From NCBI GenBank assembly GCA_964412785.1, contig CAYPQD010000025.1, positions 1 to 32,546 of the forward strand: a stretch of 32,546 nt of DNA, read 5' to 3'. Both the position numbers and the translations under genes were made by a program. Positions 15,081-23,030 of the stretch are shown here, in pieces. A model generated the notes under the pieces. It made no database searches. It was not told the origin of the DNA and was given only the letters and a program-made list of their open reading frames with translations. Each line of letters starts with the position of its first letter. Positions within the stretch are counted from its first letter, which is position 1. The DNA comes from UBA5336 sp964412785 (GTDB lineage Bacteria > Pseudomonadota > Alphaproteobacteria > Caulobacterales > Hyphomonadaceae).

Positions 15081-15268
15081 CGGGTCCACCTTGCTTCACA
15101 TGTGGAGTCTGGCCGCCGCTTCTGCGGTCGGCGTGAAACAGGGTGTACCCCAGCCGCCTTTAAGGTGGCGCTGAGCCCGGCACGGCAATTTTCGTCAAAA
15201 TTCCCCCGGTCTTTGACGCGTGCGTTTGCCGGTTGGATAGAAAGCCGTGCCGTGGTGGGACGGCGACC
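15081..15268. promoter_or_regulatory. Upstream region of sciP
   Basis: These 188 bp lie between the mnmA stop and the sciP start. They hold a GANTC methylation site (GAGTC, 15105-15109), a single TTAA-type half site near 15160, and an AT-rich palindrome AATTTT-CGTC-AAAATT at 15187-15202. The palindrome stands out in GC-rich DNA and could be an operator or part of a promoter for sciP. No full CtrA box was found. Confidence 0.4.
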
Positions 15269-16468
15269 TCAGGCCGCCGCTGCTGTCCAGGCGCTCCAGG
15301 TTGCGGCGATGAAGCCGCCGCCAAGCACGCGGGTGCCATCGACCGGGTCATGGAGCACGCAGGCCTGGCCGCGCGCGACACCTTCTTCCGGCGCGTCGAA
15401 CTCCACCGCCGCGACGCCATCGCGCCAGCCGAGACGCGCCGCCACCGGCTCGCGGGTGGAGCGCACGCGCGCCAGCACCGGCGCGGCCGCGTCGCAGGCC
15501 GCCTCAAGGCTTCCGCCGCCGATCCAGTTCAATTCACCGAGCGTCAGCCCCGCCGTCAGCAACGCCTCGCGCGGGCCGACCACCACCTCGCGTGCGGCCG
15601 CGTCGATGCGCACCACATAGAGCGGGTCGCCCGTGGCCACGCCCAGGCCCCGGCGCTGGCCGACGGTGAAGTGAATGACGCCGTCATGGCGGCCGAGAAC
15701 CCGCCCGTCCAGGTGGACAATCTCGCCCGCCCGGCCCGAGCCCGGCCGCAACCGCTCCACCACGCGGGCATAGGAGCCCTCCGGCACAAAGCAGATGTCC
15801 TGGCTGTCCGGCTTGTCGGCAACCGTCAGGCCGAAATGCGCCGCCAGGCGACGCACATCCGCCTTTGGCAGTCCGCCCAGAGGGAAGCGCAGATAGTCAA
15901 GCTGCTCCGGCGTCGTCGCGAACAGGAAATAGGACTGGTCGCGCGAGGCGTCGGCGGCGCGGTGAAGCTCCGGCCCGCGCGGGCCGACCACGCGGCGGAT
16001 ATAATGTCCGGTCGCCATGCAGTCGGCGCCGAGATCGCGCGCGGTGGCCAGCAGGTCCGCAAACTTGACCGTCTGGTTGCACCGGATGCACGGGATCGGC
16101 GTTGCGCCCGCAAGATAGGTGTCGGCAAAATCCTCCATCACCTGCTCGCGAAAGCGCGATTCATAGTCCAGCACGTAATGCGGGATGCCGATTGCGTCGG
16201 CGACCCTGCGCGCGTCATGAATGTCCTGCCCGGCGCAGCAGGCGCCCGTCCTGCGGACCGCTTCGCCGTGATCATAAAGCTGCAGGGTGATGCCCACCAC
16301 GTCATAGCCCTGCGCCTTCAGCAGCGCGGCCACCACAGAGCTGTCGACGCCGCCGGACATGGCCGCGACCACGCGCGTCTGCGCCGGCGGCTTGGAGAAG
16401 CCCAGCGCATTGATGCCGTTCGTCATCGGGTCCGGCGCCACCAGCGAGACCGGTTCGAATTCGCTCAT
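15269..16468 (-). CDS. mnmA: tRNA-specific 2-thiouridylase MnmA
   Basis: A 399-residue enzyme that puts sulfur on C2 of the wobble uridine (U34) in tRNAs for Lys, Glu and Gln. The ATP pyrophosphatase loop SGGVDSS spans 38-44. The two catalytic cysteines are Cys130 in CIRCNQTVKF and Cys226 in PDSQDICFVPEG. Other family blocks are GHYIRR, DQSYFLF, PLGGLPKADVR and FTVGQRRGLG. The length is slightly greater than E. coli MnmA (368) because of about 30 residues before the core. GGAGG lies about 8 bp before the ATG. It sits between cheR and sciP; no functional link with them is evident, so it is probably a housekeeping gene inside the block. Confidence 0.95.
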   Translation of the reverse strand: MSEFEPVSLVAPDPMTNGINALGFSKPPAQTRVVAAMSGGVDSSVVAALLKAQGYDVVGITLQLYDHGEAVRRTGACCAGQDIHDARRVADAIGIPHYVLDYESRFREQVMEDFADTYLAGATPIPCIRCNQTVKFADLLATARDLGADCMATGHYIRRVVGPRGPELHRAADASRDQSYFLFATTPEQLDYLRFPLGGLPKADVRRLAAHFGLTVADKPDSQDICFVPEGSYARVVERLRPGSGRAGEIVHLDGRVLGRHDGVIHFTVGQRRGLGVATGDPLYVVRIDAAAREVVVGPREALLTAGLTLGELNWIGGGSLEAACDAAAPVLARVRSTREPVAARLGWRDGVAAVEFDAPEEGVARGQACVLHDPVDGTRVLGGGFIAATWSAWTAAAA

Positions 16469-16571
16469 ATCAACCCTCCACCGGGGTCAAGGCCCGGAGC
16501 AGTTGCCGCAGGTTCGCGATATAGGGCCGGCTGGGTCGCGTTTGGAGCCCGGCCCGCTGCCGGGCGTCGGC

Positions 16572-17408
16572 TCAGGCTGCCGAGCGGGCCGCCGCCGGTT
16601 CGGCGATCCAGCCGCCACGGACCTCGCGCGACGGACGCAGGATGCCCTCCGGAGCGCGGGCCGGCTCGCCCTCGCCGAACAGGATCACCCCGCCGGGGGC
16701 CAGCCGGTTGCTGAGGGTGCGCGCCACCTTGCCGGCCGCTTCGTCGGTCATGGTGCGCACCACATTGCGGCACAGGATAATGTCGGCCGCCGGCACGGCG
16801 TCCGCCGGCTCCAGCAGGTTGTGGACGGAAAATTGGACACGGTCACGCAGGCTTGTGCGCGCCTGCCAGTCGCCGCTGTCGATCCTGTCGAAATGGGCCA
16901 GCAGGTGGTGGATCGACAGGCCGCGCTGGACGGCGAAATGGTCGAACACGCCGGCCGCGCCGCGCACCGTCGCCTCGCGGCTGAGGTCGGTGGAGCAGAT
17001 CTCGAAGCCGGCCGGCAGGGCCTCGTCCGCCACCCGCCGGGCCAGCAGGATCGCCAGCGAATAGGCCTCGTGACCGGCCCCGCCGCCGGCGCACCAGATC
17101 CGGACAGGGCGACCCGGTGCACGGATCGCCGCCGCCGGTGCCAGCGTCCCGGCGATACGCTCCAGACCTGTCCGTCCACGGAAAAACGTCGCATCGGACG
17201 CAACCAATGCGGCCGCCACTTCCCGCTCGAACGACGGATTGGGACGCTCGTGCAGGCAGCGGGTCAGGTCCTCAAGGCTGGAAAAGCCCTCGCGCCGCAG
17301 GATTGGGGCAAGGCGCGCCTCGACCAGATAAGGCCTGGCCGTCGTCAGGACCTGCCCCGCATGGTGGCGCAGCAGGTCGGCAAGGGCGGTCAACGAGGCG
17401 TCCGTCAC
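16572..17408 (-). CDS. cheR: CheR-family protein-glutamate methyltransferase
   Basis: A 278-residue SAM-dependent methyltransferase that methylates glutamates of chemoreceptors. The N-terminal helical domain (about 1-75) is followed by DATFFRG, like the ETFFFR signature, then the SAM site WCAGGGAGHEAYSLAILL, STDLS, HNLLEP and the ILCRNV motif, with LAPGGVILFGEGE near the end. The GTG at 17408 is chosen because GGAG lies about 8 bp upstream; an ATG further upstream at 17522 would overlap the response regulator gene by 47 bp. Parts of the motif set are altered (GGGAGHE rather than the usual G-C-S-T-G-E-E), so target or activity may differ from chemotaxis CheR. Synteny with a CheY-like gene and chpT suggests a link to motility and cell-cycle control. 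Confidence 0.82.
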   Translation of the reverse strand: MTDASLTALADLLRHHAGQVLTTARPYLVEARLAPILRREGFSSLEDLTRCLHERPNPSFEREVAAALVASDATFFRGRTGLERIAGTLAPAAAIRAPGRPVRIWCAGGGAGHEAYSLAILLARRVADEALPAGFEICSTDLSREATVRGAAGVFDHFAVQRGLSIHHLLAHFDRIDSGDWQARTSLRDRVQFSVHNLLEPADAVPAADIILCRNVVRTMTDEAAGKVARTLSNRLAPGGVILFGEGEPARAPEGILRPSREVRGGWIAEPAAARSAA

Positions 17409-17475
17409 GTGAGGCTCCAACAGGCGGCCGGCAGTTGCAACGTGGGAGCGTGGCGGCCCGTGCGTTAACAAACCC

Positions 17476-17841
17476 TCAAGCGAGGCCGACCTCGGCGAAC
17501 TTGCCGCGCACGATGTCCGCATCGAATGGCTTCATGATGAATTCATCCGCGCCCGAACGGAGTGCCTCGCCAATATGCTCCGGGTCGGACTCCGTTGAGC
17601 AGAAGATGACCTTCGGCTTCGTGCCATCGGGCTCCCGGCGCAGCGAGCGCAGGAAATCAAGGCCGTTCATGACCGGCATGTTCCAGTCCAGCAGCACCGC
17701 ATCCGGCATCGCCTCGCGGCAGAGCTTCAGCGCTTCGGCCCCGTCGCCCGCCTCGCTGACCTCAAAGGCCATGTCTGTGAGAATGCGGCAGGCAACCTTG
17801 CGCACCACACGCGAGTCATCGACGATCAGGCAGCGTTTCAT
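17476..17841 (-). CDS. Single-domain response regulator, CheY-like
   Basis: A 121-residue receiver domain with no output domain. The acidic pair is D8-D9 in CLIVDDSRVVRKVA, the phosphorylation site D52 in LLDWNMPVMNG, the switch Thr83 in CSTES, and Lys104 in FIMKPF. The start at 17841 fits the family N-terminus (MKRCLIVDDS); the frame is also open to an ATG at 17883. It lies between chpT and cheR on the same strand, 90 bp after chpT. Position suggests that it may take part in phosphate flow with ChpT or bind the motor, as CheY/Cle proteins do in Caulobacter, but the sequence does not identify the partner. Confidence 0.9.
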   Translation of the reverse strand: MKRCLIVDDSRVVRKVACRILTDMAFEVSEAGDGAEALKLCREAMPDAVLLDWNMPVMNGLDFLRSLRREPDGTKPKVIFCSTESDPEHIGEALRSGADEFIMKPFDADIVRGKFAEVGLA

Positions 17842-17931
17842 GATATCGTCAGTCTCCGGCGACACAATCTCAGGTAGACCCATAGCCAGAAGCGGTTAAG
17901 CCTTTCCTTATCGGCTGGTGGCCTTGCGCGC

Positions 17932-18573
17932 TCAGCCGCCCGTCACCACGCCTGCCGCAATCAGGGTCACCTCATCGCTGCCCGTCCGCGTCTCGAAGCG
18001 CGCTCCCATCTTCTGCCCGATCAGCCAGGTGAACAAGGGCTGGATGGTCCGCGCCTGGAAGCCCTCCGGGTCGCTCTCGCCGCGCAGGCCGCAGGCGATG
18101 GAGTCCGGCAGGCGCGCCCGGTCGCCGCGCGCGATCACGGCCATCGACAACCCGTCTGCCTCCTCACGCAGCCGGATCGTCAGCGTCCCGCCGCGCGGAA
18201 TGCAGCCCATGCCCATCAGCGCCATGTTCATCATCAGCCGCGCATGGGCATAACTCACATGGGCGGTGCCGAGATCCCAGGCAACGCTCGGCTTGTGGGT
18301 TGCCACAAAGCGTTCGGTGATGCGTTTGGCCTCGTGGATGTCTGCTGCCCCATCGGTCATGCCCATCGAGCCGAAGGCATAGCGCAGGAACTCCACGCGT
18401 GCCGACGCGGACGCCGCGCCCTCGCGCAGCAGCGCACCAGCCTCCGCCCGGGTCTCCTCGCCATCCGGTCCATCAAGGAGGTCGATCGCGGAGACGATCG
18501 AGGAGATTGGCGAGACAAGGTCGTGGCACACCCTTGAGGCCACGAAACTGGCGAGAATGTCGGGATCGAGCAT
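17932..18573 (-). CDS. chpT: Histidine phosphotransferase ChpT
   Basis: A 213-residue homologue of ChpT, which passes phosphate from the hybrid kinase CckA to the master regulators CtrA and CpdR. The N-terminus carries the phosphorylated His17 in ASRVCHDLVSPISSI, at the start of the dimerisation helical hairpin (1-75). The rest is a degenerate ATPase-like fold (RLMMNMALMGMGCIPRGGTL) that lacks the ATP-binding G boxes of real kinases, as in other ChpT proteins. Its length matches Caulobacter ChpT (about 225). The ATG is preceded by AAGGA at somewhat long spacing. It leads a co-oriented row of motility and cell-cycle genes that includes sciP, whose product opposes CtrA. Confidence 0.92.
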   Translation of the reverse strand: MLDPDILASFVASRVCHDLVSPISSIVSAIDLLDGPDGEETRAEAGALLREGAASASARVEFLRYAFGSMGMTDGAADIHEAKRITERFVATHKPSVAWDLGTAHVSYAHARLMMNMALMGMGCIPRGGTLTIRLREEADGLSMAVIARGDRARLPDSIACGLRGESDPEGFQARTIQPLFTWLIGQKMGARFETRTGSDEVTLIAAGVVTGG

Positions 18574-18642
18574 GACGGGTCCGGGTCCTTGAGCCTGTGC
18601 CCGTGCAGTCTACCCGATTCGAGGCGGCCGCCGGATCAAATC

Positions 18643-18903
18643 TCAGTCTTCGCCGGTGCGGGTGGGGTCATTGCCGCCGGTTTCGTCATGGCCATCGCGG
18701 GCTGACCGGAACAGCAGGAAGAAAAGGCCGCCGGACAGGGCAAGGCTCGCCATGCCGCCAACGCCGTAGGCAAGCCAGCCCCAGCCGGAAATCTCCACGC
18801 CGAGCCGGACCCACAGCCGGGTCACGAGATAGCCGGTCGCCAGCAGGGCCAGCCCGGCAAACAGGACAATCGGCAGCGCCTTCCGGACGGGCCCGACCGG
18901 CAC
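18643..18903 (-). CDS. Small membrane protein downstream of ydbL, 86 aa
   Basis: A protein of unknown family with two hydrophobic helices (about 10-30 and 42-66) joined by a short loop containing VRLGVEISGWGW, and a polar acidic tail (DGHDETGGNDPTRTGED). The start is a GTG whose first base overlaps the ydbL stop (TAGTG), so it is coupled to the ydbH-ynbE-ydbL module. It may be a further component or stabiliser of that envelope system. I know of no such partner in enterobacteria, so the role is an inference from coupling only. Confidence 0.65.
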   Translation of the reverse strand: MPVGPVRKALPIVLFAGLALLATGYLVTRLWVRLGVEISGWGWLAYGVGGMASLALSGGLFFLLFRSARDGHDETGGNDPTRTGED

Positions 18904-19250
18904 TATTTCCGTTTCCAGGCGCCGGTATCATCCATGTAGTACTCGCCAGGCTCGGCCTTCGCGATCTGCTTCTCGCCGGTGACAATGCCAACCGCTTCCA
19001 CCGTCGTGCCGGTGTCGGCCGCCAGTTTGTCGAACAGGCGGCGCCGGGCATTGTTGGTCTCCAGCACCTTGCGCTTGAGCGCCGCGTCATTGGTCTCGCG
19101 GACGAAGCCGAGGAAGCCGTCAATGCGCTCGCCAACAATGCCGCCATCCTTGGCGGCCTCGATCTGCGGGTCGCCGGCAGAGGCCGGTGCGGCGAAGGCG
19201 AGGGCGAGGGCGACCAGGGCGGCCGCGATGAGGGAGCGGATGGCAGTCAT
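18903..19250 (-). CDS. ydbL: YdbL family periplasmic protein (DUF1318)
   Basis: A 115-residue secreted protein. A signal peptide ends at about ASA-GD (residue 25). The mature part shows the DUF1318 pattern: KDGGIVGERIDGFLGFV, ETNNARRRLFDKLAADTGTTVEAVGIVTGEKQ and a terminal YYMDDTGAWKRK. In E. coli YdbL modulates the assembly of YnbE on YdbH and acts as a chaperone-like factor in the periplasm. It is encoded just after ynbE with a 34-bp gap, the same order as in E. coli. AGGAG lies about 12 bp upstream of the ATG. The downstream small membrane protein overlaps its stop. Confidence 0.88.
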   Translation of the reverse strand: MTAIRSLIAAALVALALAFAAPASAGDPQIEAAKDGGIVGERIDGFLGFVRETNDAALKRKVLETNNARRRLFDKLAADTGTTVEAVGIVTGEKQIAKAEPGEYYMDDTGAWKRK

Positions 19251-19284
19251 GGCTTTGCAGGTCTCCTGACGGCAATGGTCCGGC

Positions 19285-19470
19285 CTAGAACAGGTCCGGA
19301 TTGTTGGAGATGAGGTCCTCGACTTCCTTGTCGAGGCGGACGCGGACTTCCTGGTCGATCTTCACATTGAGGTTGATGGTGATCGGCTCGGTCGGCGCCT
19401 GCACGCGCACCGTCGGCGTGCAGGCGGCCAGCGCCAGCGCCGGAATGCCGAGGAGAAGGGGGGATTTCAT
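19285..19470 (-). CDS. ynbE: YnbE family lipoprotein
   Basis: A 61-residue outer-membrane lipoprotein, the same length as E. coli YnbE. The signal peptide ends in a lipobox L14-A-A-C17, followed by TPTVRVQAPTEPITINLNVKID and a charged stretch ending NNPDLF. YnbE subunits are known to stack on the end of YdbH and bridge it to the outer membrane. The start at 19470 is chosen for the signal peptide; the open frame continues upstream to 19545 without signal features. It lies between ydbH (75 bp upstream) and ydbL, giving the classic three-gene module. Confidence 0.88.
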   Translation of the reverse strand: MKSPLLLGIPALALAACTPTVRVQAPTEPITINLNVKIDQEVRVRLDKEVEDLISNNPDLF

Positions 19471-19545
19471 CAAGGGGTCACTCCCGTCTGTTGCCCGCCA
19501 GGCTGGCAGGTCGCACCTGAACCGCAATTGAACACCTGCGCACAC

Positions 19546-22500
19546 TCAGCGCCCCGTCACCCCTTCTGTCACCACATCGGCCAGCCAGGAGGAGGACGCC
19601 ATCCTCTGGCCTGACTGTAGCAGCTGCGCGAGCTTGGAGTCGATTGCCACATTGAAGGCGAAGGGGGCGCCGTCGAGCACGTCGGGATTGCGCCCTTCGA
19701 GCTTGATCGACACCAGGATGTCGCCGGTCACATTGCCGTCCATGCCGATCTCCAGCACCGAGAACCGGAAATCCCGGAGCGCATCGAAGGCCATCTGAAC
19801 GGTTTCACTCGTCGCCCCCGCGCGTTCACCGACAGCGCCGGTATAGCTCAGCCTGCCGCCAGCGGTATCGGCCTTCAACCGCGCGTCGCTTATCCTCACT
19901 GCCGCGCCGTCGAAGACAATCGGGAAGCGGCCCGACACCGTCCCGGTCGCTTCGATGTCACGCGAGCCGAACGCCTCGGTCAGGCGGGCCAGGTCGATTG
20001 CCGTGGCGCTGACTGCCAGGGTGCGCGAGGGATCGGCGATCGTCCAGCGAACCGGGTCGACCGCCAGGCGCCCGCCCATGAATGGCCAGCTCGCCTCCTC
20101 CAGCCGCGCCTCGCGCCCGCCGAGCAGCTGGAATGCGACCCGCCCATTCTCCAGGGCGATGCCGGGATCGATCCGATCGATCGTCACCACCTGGTGGGGC
20201 GGCGTCGAAAGGTTCAGCAGGTCGTCGAACACCACACGGCCATTGACGCCTTCCACCCGGCTCACCGAAAGGGTCTGGAAACCGAAATCACGAGCCGACA
20301 CGGCCCCTTCGCCACTGACGGCGCCGCCGCCAAAGCGCAGCCGCGCCACCCCCTCGATCTCGCCCGCCGCATCGGTGAAATAGCCGCGCAGCCGGTCGGA
20401 GATGTCGCTCGGCTGCAGCCCGCCCGGCTGGAAGGCGATGAGCCGGCTCGTCATGGCCGCCTCGCCGGACAGGGTCGCGAGGTCGACCGCAAGGCTGGCA
20501 TCGGCGATCGCGGTGCCACGCCTGCGCAGCCGCACCGGGCCGCGCATCAGGATCTGCCCGTTCGCGAGGTTGGCCGACAGGCTTGCCGCCAGAGGCTCAT
20601 AGAGCGGGTCGGCGCGTGTGTCGGAAATCGTCACATCGGCAAGGGTCGCCCAGCCGGCCAGCCCGCCGGGGCCGGAAGACAGGGTCACGTCGAACAGGCC
20701 GGCGCTGACATTCGCAGGCACCAGCGCGCCGCCGAACGCGGTGGAACGCAGCCGCCCGCCAATCGTCAGCGCCGGCCCGTCAATGGCGATGTCGAGGGAG
20801 GGCGCCTCGCTGTCGATCAACAGGGTCCTGCCGGAGACAATCAGGGGCAGGGACAGGCGCGCCGCGTCCACGTCGAGGCGTATCCCGTCTCGCGCCGTCC
20901 ACGTCATGGCAATGTCGCTCAGGCGCAGCGTCCCGCTGGTGTCCTCGGTGCGGAAGGGAAGCGCCAGTTCATCAAAGGCGAGCGCGCCGGCAAGTGCGCC
21001 ATTGCGGCGCTGCAGCAGCCGCCCGCCATCCGGGCAGAGCGGCAGGCTGAGCGCGCCGAAACTCAGCCCCTCGAAGGCGATCCCGTCCGTTCGCAGGCCG
21101 AGGCAGTCCCGCGTCGTCGTCTGCACCCGCCAGCCCTCGACACCGCGGGCGGCCTCAAGGGCGCCGAACAGGGTCGTTTCGGCCAGGCGCGCGCCCTGCA
21201 TCCGGCCCGTCATCGACACCTCGCCGAGAAAGGCGAACCGGAGCGACTCGCCGGCCTGGCGCCATTCAAGCGCTTCCGCCCGGGTGCTTAGCGACAGGCC
21301 CGCCTCCGACCAGTCGGCGAGGCGGACATCGCGCGCGGAAATGTCGATCGCGCCGGCTTCGCCAAGGCCAAGAGCGAAGCGGTCGAGCCCGGCCTCCAGC
21401 CGCGGCAGGCCGCCGCCCTCGACCGCGATCTCCCCCGACAGCGTCAGCGCCTCAGGGGTAAGGCGCAGCCAGGGTTGGGCGTTGAAGGGGCTGATGCTGA
21501 GGGTCAGTCCCGAGGCGGCCTCCAGGACACTGGCCCGGCGGGCGGTGACTGCGAGCCCGCCCTCCCGCCAGGTGGCATCGAAGGCAAGGGCCAGATCAAA
21601 CGCCTGGGCTGCCTCACGCCCCGCCGCGACCAGCGCCGCGCCATGGGCGTCAAGCGGCTGCGGCAGCGCTAATCTGCCGGCGAGCGCCTCCGCCCGAGAT
21701 GGCGTGATCGCAGCGTCGTTCGCGGTGACGGCCCCGGTGAGCGACACGTCCCCCGCGCCCGCCGCGATCTCACCGCTGAGCCTGAACCCGCGCGCTGACC
21801 CTGCCTCGACCAGCGTGACCGGGCCCGCCTCAAGGCTCATCGGACCGGCAAGCAGCCCGCCGACGGCGCCGCGCCGCGCATCCAGTTTCAGCGCCGCCGC
21901 CTCCGCGCGCGCGGACGGGGTCTCGACCCGGTCGGCTTGCGCAGTCAGCGTGGTCGCAAGCACCGCCTCCAGCGCCGCCGCAGGGTCTGCGAGGTCGAAG
22001 CGGCGCAGGTCCGCCCGGCCCGCCGAGCGCAGGCCCGTGAACGACATGCCAGCGGCCTCCATTCGCTGCAGGCGAGCACTCCAGCTCAGCGCCTGCAGCC
22101 CCTCGCCGGTCTCCGCCAGCGTCCCCTCGATCTGCCCGGCGCTCAGCCGCAGCCCGTCGAACGCCGCCTCGCTGATATCCAGCGCAAGCCTGCCGGAGCG
22201 CGGCGACAGCCCGTCCAGTGCCACCTCCAGCGCCCCGCCCTGCAGCACCAGCCGGCCATCGTCGGTCGCCAGGTCGGCTGCGTCGAACCGCACCCCGATG
22301 CGCCCTTCCAGGTCCGGCGCGGCCATCGCATCGATCGCCGCCGAAACCGGCCCGGCAGGGGTTGCAAGCTCGAAACGACCCTCCTCGATGCGCACGGCCG
22401 GGACCATTCCGCCCGCCTGACCGCCATCGCCGGCCAGCATCTCAAGGCCATGGGCGGTGAGCCGTTCGCCATCATATGCGGCGCGGACTGTGAGACCGGA

Positions 22501-22824
22501 AAGGGTGAGCGCCTCAACCTGCGGTGTGACCCAGCCAGGCCAGGAGATCTGCGCGCTGATCCGATCCGCGGCGAGTGGCGTGCCGGTCCCGGTCGCCACC
22601 GTGAGGCCCTCAAGGGTAACCTGCGACAGGGTAAGTTCTGTCACCTTAACGCGGCATGACAGCGCCCGCTCCGCGCACCAGGTGGCAAGCGCCCGCTCCG
22701 CCAGCGGCACGCGGAACAGCCACGCTGCCCCGCCGGCGGCAACGCCCGCCATGACGACGGCGCCAACGCCCCAGGCGAGGCGTCGCGGCCACCGGGCCGG
22801 GCTGGGGGGCGGCGCGTCCGACAC
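19546..22824 (-). CDS. ydbH: YdbH family AsmA-like envelope lipid transport protein
   Basis: A 1092-residue protein with one N-terminal membrane anchor (about 13-36) and a very long periplasmic part made of repeating beta-strand units (AsmA/RBG-like groove). The C-terminal third carries the YdbH block (GVARLRFGGGAVSGEGAVSARDFGFQ, then LEIGMDGNVTGDILVSIKLEGRNPDVLDG). YdbH, with TamB and YhdP, moves phospholipids from the inner to the outer membrane; the shared C-terminus reaches YnbE. E. coli YdbH has 879 residues, so this version is about 200 longer, as is common in alphaproteobacteria. The start is a GTG with AAGGAG about 13 bp upstream. It is first in the ydbH-ynbE-ydbL row and diverges from the M23 peptidase gene. 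Confidence 0.9.
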   Translation of the reverse strand: MSDAPPPSPARWPRRLAWGVGAVVMAGVAAGGAAWLFRVPLAERALATWCAERALSCRVKVTELTLSQVTLEGLTVATGTGTPLAADRISAQISWPGWVTPQVEALTLSGLTVRAAYDGERLTAHGLEMLAGDGGQAGGMVPAVRIEEGRFELATPAGPVSAAIDAMAAPDLEGRIGVRFDAADLATDDGRLVLQGGALEVALDGLSPRSGRLALDISEAAFDGLRLSAGQIEGTLAETGEGLQALSWSARLQRMEAAGMSFTGLRSAGRADLRRFDLADPAAALEAVLATTLTAQADRVETPSARAEAAALKLDARRGAVGGLLAGPMSLEAGPVTLVEAGSARGFRLSGEIAAGAGDVSLTGAVTANDAAITPSRAEALAGRLALPQPLDAHGAALVAAGREAAQAFDLALAFDATWREGGLAVTARRASVLEAASGLTLSISPFNAQPWLRLTPEALTLSGEIAVEGGGLPRLEAGLDRFALGLGEAGAIDISARDVRLADWSEAGLSLSTRAEALEWRQAGESLRFAFLGEVSMTGRMQGARLAETTLFGALEAARGVEGWRVQTTTRDCLGLRTDGIAFEGLSFGALSLPLCPDGGRLLQRRNGALAGALAFDELALPFRTEDTSGTLRLSDIAMTWTARDGIRLDVDAARLSLPLIVSGRTLLIDSEAPSLDIAIDGPALTIGGRLRSTAFGGALVPANVSAGLFDVTLSSGPGGLAGWATLADVTISDTRADPLYEPLAASLSANLANGQILMRGPVRLRRRGTAIADASLAVDLATLSGEAAMTSRLIAFQPGGLQPSDISDRLRGYFTDAAGEIEGVARLRFGGGAVSGEGAVSARDFGFQTLSVSRVEGVNGRVVFDDLLNLSTPPHQVVTIDRIDPGIALENGRVAFQLLGGREARLEEASWPFMGGRLAVDPVRWTIADPSRTLAVSATAIDLARLTEAFGSRDIEATGTVSGRFPIVFDGAAVRISDARLKADTAGGRLSYTGAVGERAGATSETVQMAFDALRDFRFSVLEIGMDGNVTGDILVSIKLEGRNPDVLDGAPFAFNVAIDSKLAQLLQSGQRMASSSWLADVVTEGVTGR

Positions 22825-23030
22825 GGCGGCGCATACTCCTTCTGGTTCCGCCCGACCCGCATCCCTGGCCGGGGACTTGCATCGCGGCGCTCTGTCAGGC
22901 TGAAATGTATCGCAGCGCGGCGGTTGAAGTCAGGTCCCGTTTTGGGAATTTTAACAGCCGGACGCCACCTTGGCCGGGAGGGAGCGGGACTGGGGATCAG
23001 ACGCTGCGCAGATGCAGCCATGGAGGAGTG
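22825..23030. promoter_or_regulatory. Divergent promoter region, ydbH / M23 peptidase
   Basis: This 206-bp gap should carry promoters for both flanking genes. A possible plus-strand pair is TTGAAG (22924-22929) and AATTTT (22947-22952) with 17-bp spacing, inside the least GC-rich stretch. It is a weak match. No CtrA box is visible. Confidence 0.3.

Noticed and set aside
20618..22420. Open frame of 600 codons on the plus strand opposite ydbH
   Set aside because: It lies wholly antisense to the well-supported ydbH gene, is Ser/Ala/Arg/Pro-rich as expected from high-GC shadow frames, and has no family motif or ribosome site.
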